Part shown: positions 5,696 to 8,749 of the stretch, in pieces
How the letters are laid out: each line of letters begins with the position of its first letter
Numbering within the stretch: position 1 is the stretch's first letter
NCBI GenBank assembly: GCA_036503065.1
Contig: DASXXM010000009.1
Coordinates: 1 to 8,749 of the forward strand
DNA: 8,749 nt
Source of the DNA: DATEPR01 sp036503065
Lineage (GTDB): Bacteria; Actinomycetota; Actinomycetes; Mycobacteriales; Pseudonocardiaceae
Direction of reading: 5' to 3'
Program-made: the position numbers and the translations under genes
The notes under the pieces: model-generated
Told to the model about the DNA's origin: nothing
Seen by the model: only the letters and a program-made list of their open reading frames with translations
The model's database searches: none

Positions 5696-6964
5696 GTGGA
5701 CGGGCGAAATCGAAAGCGGGACGTCCGGTTGGACATCGCCGTGCAGGCGGGTCGGGGCGCGAGCTGGCTGTCGCCGAAGCTCGGGCGGGGCGGCGGGTCG
5801 ATGATCGGTGGCCGCGTCACGTTGGCGCTGGACCACTCCGCGCTGGCGAAGCTGGCGGCCGACCTCGCCGTCGTGCTTGTCTCCGGTACCAACGGTAAGA
5901 CCACCACCAGCCACCTGCTCGCCGCGGCGCTGCGGACGATCGGGCCGGTCGCGCACAACAGCGCCGGGGCCAATATGTCCGAGGGCATCGTGGCCGCGCT
6001 GTCCGCGCACCGGTCCGCGCGGTTCGCGGTGATCGAGGTCGACGAGCTGCACCTGGGCGACGTGGCCAAGGCCGTGCACCCGGTCGCGGTGGTGCTGCTC
6101 AACCTCAGCCGCGATCAGCTCGACCGGGGCAACGAGGTGCGCAACGTCGCCACCCGATTGTCCAACGCCCTGGTCCAGCACCCGAACACGACCGTCATCG
6201 CCAACGCGGACGACCCGATGGTGGTCTGGGCCGTGCATCCCGCGGCCCACCCGCTGTGGGTGTCGGCGGGTGTCGGCTGGACCGGCGACGTCACCGTCTG
6301 CCCGCGATGCGGCCGCAGTCTCTCGATGAACCAGGCGCAGTGGGCGTGCACGTGTGGGCTGGCCAGGCCGATTCCCACCTGGACGGCCGCGGACGGCGCG
6401 GCCATCAGTGGCTACACCCGGATCCCCGTGCACCTGCGGCTGCCGGGGCGGTTCAACCTGGGCAACGCCGTGATGGCCATGGCCGCGGCGGCAGTGCTCG
6501 GCGTCGAGCCGGGCGCCGCGGCCGCGGCGATGGGCGCGGTGGACCAGGTCGAGGGCCGCTACAGCACCGTGCGGCGCGGGCCGCACGAGCTGCAACTGCT
6601 GCTCGCGAAGAACCCGGCCGGCTGGGCCGAGACGCTGGCGCTGATCGACCCGTCGCACCACCTGATGGTGATGATCAACGCGCGGGGCGCCGACGGCCGC
6701 GACACGTCGTGGCTGTGGGACGTGCCCTTCGAGCAGGTCCGCAACCGTGCGGTGGCGGTGTCCGGCGAGCACGGCGCCGACATCGGCCTCCGCCTGTCCT
6801 ACGCGGGCATCGAGCACGTCACCGTGTCCGACCCGCTCGCCGCGATCGAGATGCTCCCGCCGGGCAAGGTCGACGTGGTCGCCAACTACACCGCGTTCCA
6901 CCAGCTGCGGCGAGCACTCGCGGCAGCGCCCGCGCCCGCCGCGAACGGAGGGTACGGATCATGA
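5696..6964 (+). CDS. murT: lipid II isoglutaminyl synthase, MurT ligase subunit
   Basis: The 422-residue protein is a Mur-ligase-type ATPase with the C-terminal MurT domain (DUF1727). With GatD it amidates the alpha-carboxyl of D-glutamate in lipid II, giving D-isoglutamine. Evidence: the N-terminal pattern RGASWLSPKLGRGGGS, the P-loop GTNGKTTT (Lys68), the HNSAGANMSEG segment, EVDELHL, LLNLSRDQLDR, and a MurT-typical zinc-ribbon insert with CPRC (Cys202, Cys205) and CTC (Cys218, Cys220). The C-terminal domain has ADGRDTSWLWD, where Asp336 matches the conserved Asp that completes the GatD triad in S. aureus, and ends near FHQLRRALAA. GTG 5696 was chosen because AGAGG lies 6 bases upstream and the length fits the family; TTG 5729 is an alternative. 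gatD overlaps its stop. Such proteins are often misnamed FolC or MurE-like; the Cys insert and gatD partner argue for MurT. Confidence 0.95.
   Translation: MDGRNRKRDVRLDIAVQAGRGASWLSPKLGRGGGSMIGGRVTLALDHSALAKLAADLAVVLVSGTNGKTTTSHLLAAALRTIGPVAHNSAGANMSEGIVAALSAHRSARFAVIEVDELHLGDVAKAVHPVAVVLLNLSRDQLDRGNEVRNVATRLSNALVQHPNTTVIANADDPMVVWAVHPAAHPLWVSAGVGWTGDVTVCPRCGRSLSMNQAQWACTCGLARPIPTWTAADGAAISGYTRIPVHLRLPGRFNLGNAVMAMAAAAVLGVEPGAAAAAMGAVDQVEGRYSTVRRGPHELQLLLAKNPAGWAETLALIDPSHHLMVMINARGADGRDTSWLWDVPFEQVRNRAVAVSGEHGADIGLRLSYAGIEHVTVSDPLAAIEMLPPGKVDVVANYTAFHQLRRALAAAPAPAANGGYGS
6947..6952 (+). promoter_or_regulatory. ribosome binding site of gatD inside murT
   Basis: GGAGGG lies within the last codons of murT, 8 bases before the gatD ATG. 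With the ATGA overlap it points to translational coupling and balanced subunit synthesis. Confidence 0.8.
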
Positions 6965-7689
6965 CCGAACTGTCGATCGGCGTGCTGCTGCCCGACGTGC
7001 TGGGCACCTACGGTGACGTCGGCAACGCCACGATCCTCGCCCAGCGAGCCAGGTGGCGCGGCATTCCCGCCCGGATCCAGCTGGTCACGGCCCAGACCGC
7101 GCCGCCGACCACCTGCGACATCTACCTGCTTGGCGGCGGCGAGGACACCGCGCAGCTGTTCGCGGCGGACTGGCTCGCCCGCAACCGCGCGTTGATCACC
7201 GCGTTGGGCACCAGCGCGATCACCCTGGCGGTCTGCGCAGGCCTGCAGATCCTCGGCCGGTCAATGGCCGACCAGCAGGGGCGGGTCAGCGCGGGCCTGG
7301 GCCTGCTGGATCTCGTCACCGCGCCGCTGCCCGCCCGCGCCGTCGGCGAGGTGGTCTCGACGTGCACGGTGCCGGGCGTCGACGTCCTCACCGGCTTCGA
7401 GAACCACATGGGGTGCACCACGCTCGGGCCCGGCACCTACCCGCTCGGGCAGGTCCGGACGGGCACCGGCAACGGCTCGCCGGACGCGGCCGGGGTCGCG
7501 GGCGAAGGGGCGCTCACCGACCGGATCATCGGCACGTACATGCACGGCCCGGCGTTGGCCCGCAACCCGTCGCTCGCCGACTACATCCTGCACCGTGCCA
7601 CCGGCCTCGCGCTCGCCCCGGTCGACCTGCCCGATCAGGCCGCGGTTCGCCAGCAGTACCTCAAGCAGACCGCGGGCGCCCACCGGTAA
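6961..7689 (+). CDS. gatD: lipid II isoglutaminyl synthase, GatD glutaminase subunit
   Basis: The 242-residue protein is a class I glutamine amidotransferase-like enzyme that hydrolyses glutamine and channels ammonia to MurT for amidation of lipid II D-glutamate at the inner face of the membrane. Visible motifs: LPDVLGTYGDVGNA at the N-terminus, LLGGGEDTAQ (56-65), the nucleophile Cys92 in AVCAGLQILG, TGFENHMG (144-151) and His195 in GTYMHGP. The third triad residue is supplied by MurT. Length matches S. aureus GatD (about 243). ATG 6961 overlaps the murT TGA by four bases and has a strong GGAGGG upstream, so the pair is co-translated. It resembles CobQ/CobB amidotransferases and is often labelled cobyric acid synthase, but it is too short and lacks their N-terminal ATPase domain. 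Confidence 0.95.
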   Translation: MTELSIGVLLPDVLGTYGDVGNATILAQRARWRGIPARIQLVTAQTAPPTTCDIYLLGGGEDTAQLFAADWLARNRALITALGTSAITLAVCAGLQILGRSMADQQGRVSAGLGLLDLVTAPLPARAVGEVVSTCTVPGVDVLTGFENHMGCTTLGPGTYPLGQVRTGTGNGSPDAAGVAGEGALTDRIIGTYMHGPALARNPSLADYILHRATGLALAPVDLPDQAAVRQQYLKQTAGAHR

Positions 7690-7699
7690 TGCCCCCGAC

Positions 7700-7705
7700 T
7701 ACGAT
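7700..7705 (+). promoter_or_regulatory. candidate -10 element for a leaderless argS transcript
   Basis: TACGAT fits TANNNT and ends 6 bases before the argS GTG, so the expected transcription start falls on the first base of the GTG. No Shine-Dalgarno sequence is present in the 22-base gap after gatD. No -35 match is seen, which is common for leaderless actinobacterial promoters. Confidence 0.5.
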
Positions 7706-7711
7706 GCGTTA

Positions 7712-8749
7712 GTGGCAGGCGATATCGGGACCGAGATCGGCAGCAGGGTGGTCCGGGCGTTGCGCACCGCACTGGACGTCGAGGTGTCACTCGACGACAC
7801 GCTGATCCGGCCGTCCACCCGCCCCGGCGTCGACTACCAGTGCAACGTGGCGATGAGCCTGGCCAAGACCGTCGGACGGACGCCGAGGCAGGTCGCCGAC
7901 GCGATCGTGGCCACGCTGGACGCGGGCGATCTCCTCGAACCGCCCGAGGTGAGCGGTCCCGGCTTCATCAACTTCGTGGTGCGGCCGGACTGGCTGGCCA
8001 CGGCGGTGGCGGCGCTGGTCGGCGACGAACGGCTCGGCGTGCCCACCGTGGCCCGGCCGCGGCGGTTCGCGCTGGACTACTCCAGCCCCAACGTGGCCAA
8101 GGAGATGCACGTCGGGCACCTGCGCACGATGATCATCGGCGACGCGCTGCTGCGGCTGCTGCGGTTCGCCGGGCACGAGGTCACGCCGCACAACCACATC
8201 GGCGACTGGGGCACCCCGTTCGGAATGCTCATCGAGCACCTGATCGACGCCGACGGGGACGGCGGCACGCACACCATCAACGACCTCAACGGCTTCTACC
8301 AGGAAGCGCGCCAGAAGTTCGACAGCGACCCGGAATTCGCCACCCGCGCGCGGCTGCGGGTGGTGGCGCTGCAGAGCGGCGACGAACAGACGCTACGGCT
8401 GTGGCAGGGCCTAGTGGACGAGTCGGCCCGGCACTTCGCGGCGGTCTACGACCTGCTCGGCGTCCAACTGACCGCCGACGACATCTACGGCGAGAGCTTC
8501 TACAACCCGATGCTGGCAGACACCATCGACGACCTGGAGCGCAAGGGCCTGACCCGGCTCAGCGACGGTGCGGTGTGCCTGTTCCCGCCGGGATTCACCA
8601 ACCGGGAGGGCGAACCGCTGCCGCTGATCCTGCGCAAGAGCGACGGCGGCTACGGCTACCACGTGACCGACCTGGCGACGGTGCGCTACTGGATCGACAA
8701 ACGCGGCATGACCGACCTGCTCTACGTGGTCGGTGCACCGCAGGCGCAA
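7712..8749 (+). CDS. argS: arginyl-tRNA synthetase (3' truncated by the window edge)
   Basis: 346 codons are present, about 60 % of a usual 550-590 residue ArgRS, which charges tRNA-Arg with arginine in the cytoplasm. The N-terminal Arg-S domain is recognisable by DYQCNVAMSLAK and SGPGFINFVV. The catalytic class I domain starts with SSPNVAKEMHVGHLR (HIGH-like HVGH at 133-136) and continues with NHIGDWGTPFGMLIEHL, LQSGDEQT, GESFYNPML, NREGEPLPLIL, KSDGGYGYHVTDLA and YVVGAPQAQ at the edge. This motif set matches the E. coli-type ArgRS and not the M. tuberculosis type with SANPTGPIHIGG. The KMSK region and the anticodon-binding domain are outside the window. GTG 7712 was chosen because the N-terminus then fits the family; there is no Shine-Dalgarno, and a -10-like TACGAT suggests a leaderless mRNA. 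It follows gatD by 22 bases on the same strand and may also be read through from murT-gatD. Confidence 0.94.
   Translation, partial: MAGDIGTEIGSRVVRALRTALDVEVSLDDTLIRPSTRPGVDYQCNVAMSLAKTVGRTPRQVADAIVATLDAGDLLEPPEVSGPGFINFVVRPDWLATAVAALVGDERLGVPTVARPRRFALDYSSPNVAKEMHVGHLRTMIIGDALLRLLRFAGHEVTPHNHIGDWGTPFGMLIEHLIDADGDGGTHTINDLNGFYQEARQKFDSDPEFATRARLRVVALQSGDEQTLRLWQGLVDESARHFAAVYDLLGVQLTADDIYGESFYNPMLADTIDDLERKGLTRLSDGAVCLFPPGFTNREGEPLPLILRKSDGGYGYHVTDLATVRYWIDKRGMTDLLYVVGAPQAQ

Noticed and set aside
5552..6901. Minus-strand open frame of 449 codons opposite murT
   Set aside because: It is His-, Arg- and Gly-rich without motifs; murT on the + strand is unambiguous.
6256..7689. A single 477-codon frame that begins inside murT and ends as GatD
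   Set aside because: The part before 6961 is a shifted reading of murT. GatD starts at ATG 6961 with its own strong ribosome binding site, so this is not a fusion.
6961..7689. GatD as cobyric acid synthase (CobQ)
   Set aside because: The protein is about 240 residues and lacks the N-terminal ATPase domain of CobQ. The coupled MurT partner fixes the assignment.
1..8749. CRISPR arrays, tRNA genes, insertion sequences, phage genes
   Set aside because: I saw no regularly spaced repeats, no tRNA-like cloverleaf, no transposase or integrase motifs and no terminal inverted repeats with target duplications.

Overview
The window is high-GC DNA (roughly two thirds G+C by eye) with GTG starts, G/C-rich third codon positions and an actinobacterial murT-gatD pair. 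It most likely comes from an actinomycete chromosome. A Pseudonocardiales-type host is only a guess. There are seven genes: five complete single-copy genes plus two cut by the window edges are too few to place it further, and no tRNA, rRNA, insertion sequence, phage gene or CRISPR array is visible.

Left part (1-2000): the tail of an unrecognised + strand protein ends at 190. It converges on a minus-strand isochorismatase-like cysteine hydrolase (272-871). Two perfect hairpins fill the 81 bases between their stops. Next is an EamA/DMT-type ten-helix transporter (1011-2000, minus), separated from the hydrolase by a long hairpin that probably ends its transcript.

Middle part (2162-5396): two more minus-strand genes lie upstream of the transporter, an ANL-superfamily AMP-dependent ligase with an aberrant A8 region and a small fold-type-I PLP decarboxylase of the Orn/Lys/Arg (group III) family. 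In transcription order the block reads decarboxylase, acid-activating ligase, exporter-like permease, terminator, hydrolase. The gaps of 139-184 bases carry hairpins, so this is a loose set of genes and not a tightly coupled operon. My reading, which is inference, is a small pathway that decarboxylates a basic amino acid, activates a carboxylic acid (possibly to conjugate it with the amine) and moves the product across the membrane. I do not recognise it as a described pathway.

Right part (5397-8749): after a 299-base divergent intergenic region come murT (5696-6964) and gatD (6961-7689), overlapping by four bases (ATGA). Together they encode the complex that amidates D-glutamate of lipid II in cell-wall synthesis. 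After 22 bases argS starts with a GTG that appears to be leaderless, and it runs off the right edge. This arginyl-tRNA synthetase is of the E. coli type (AKEMHVGHLR), not the type seen in M. tuberculosis.
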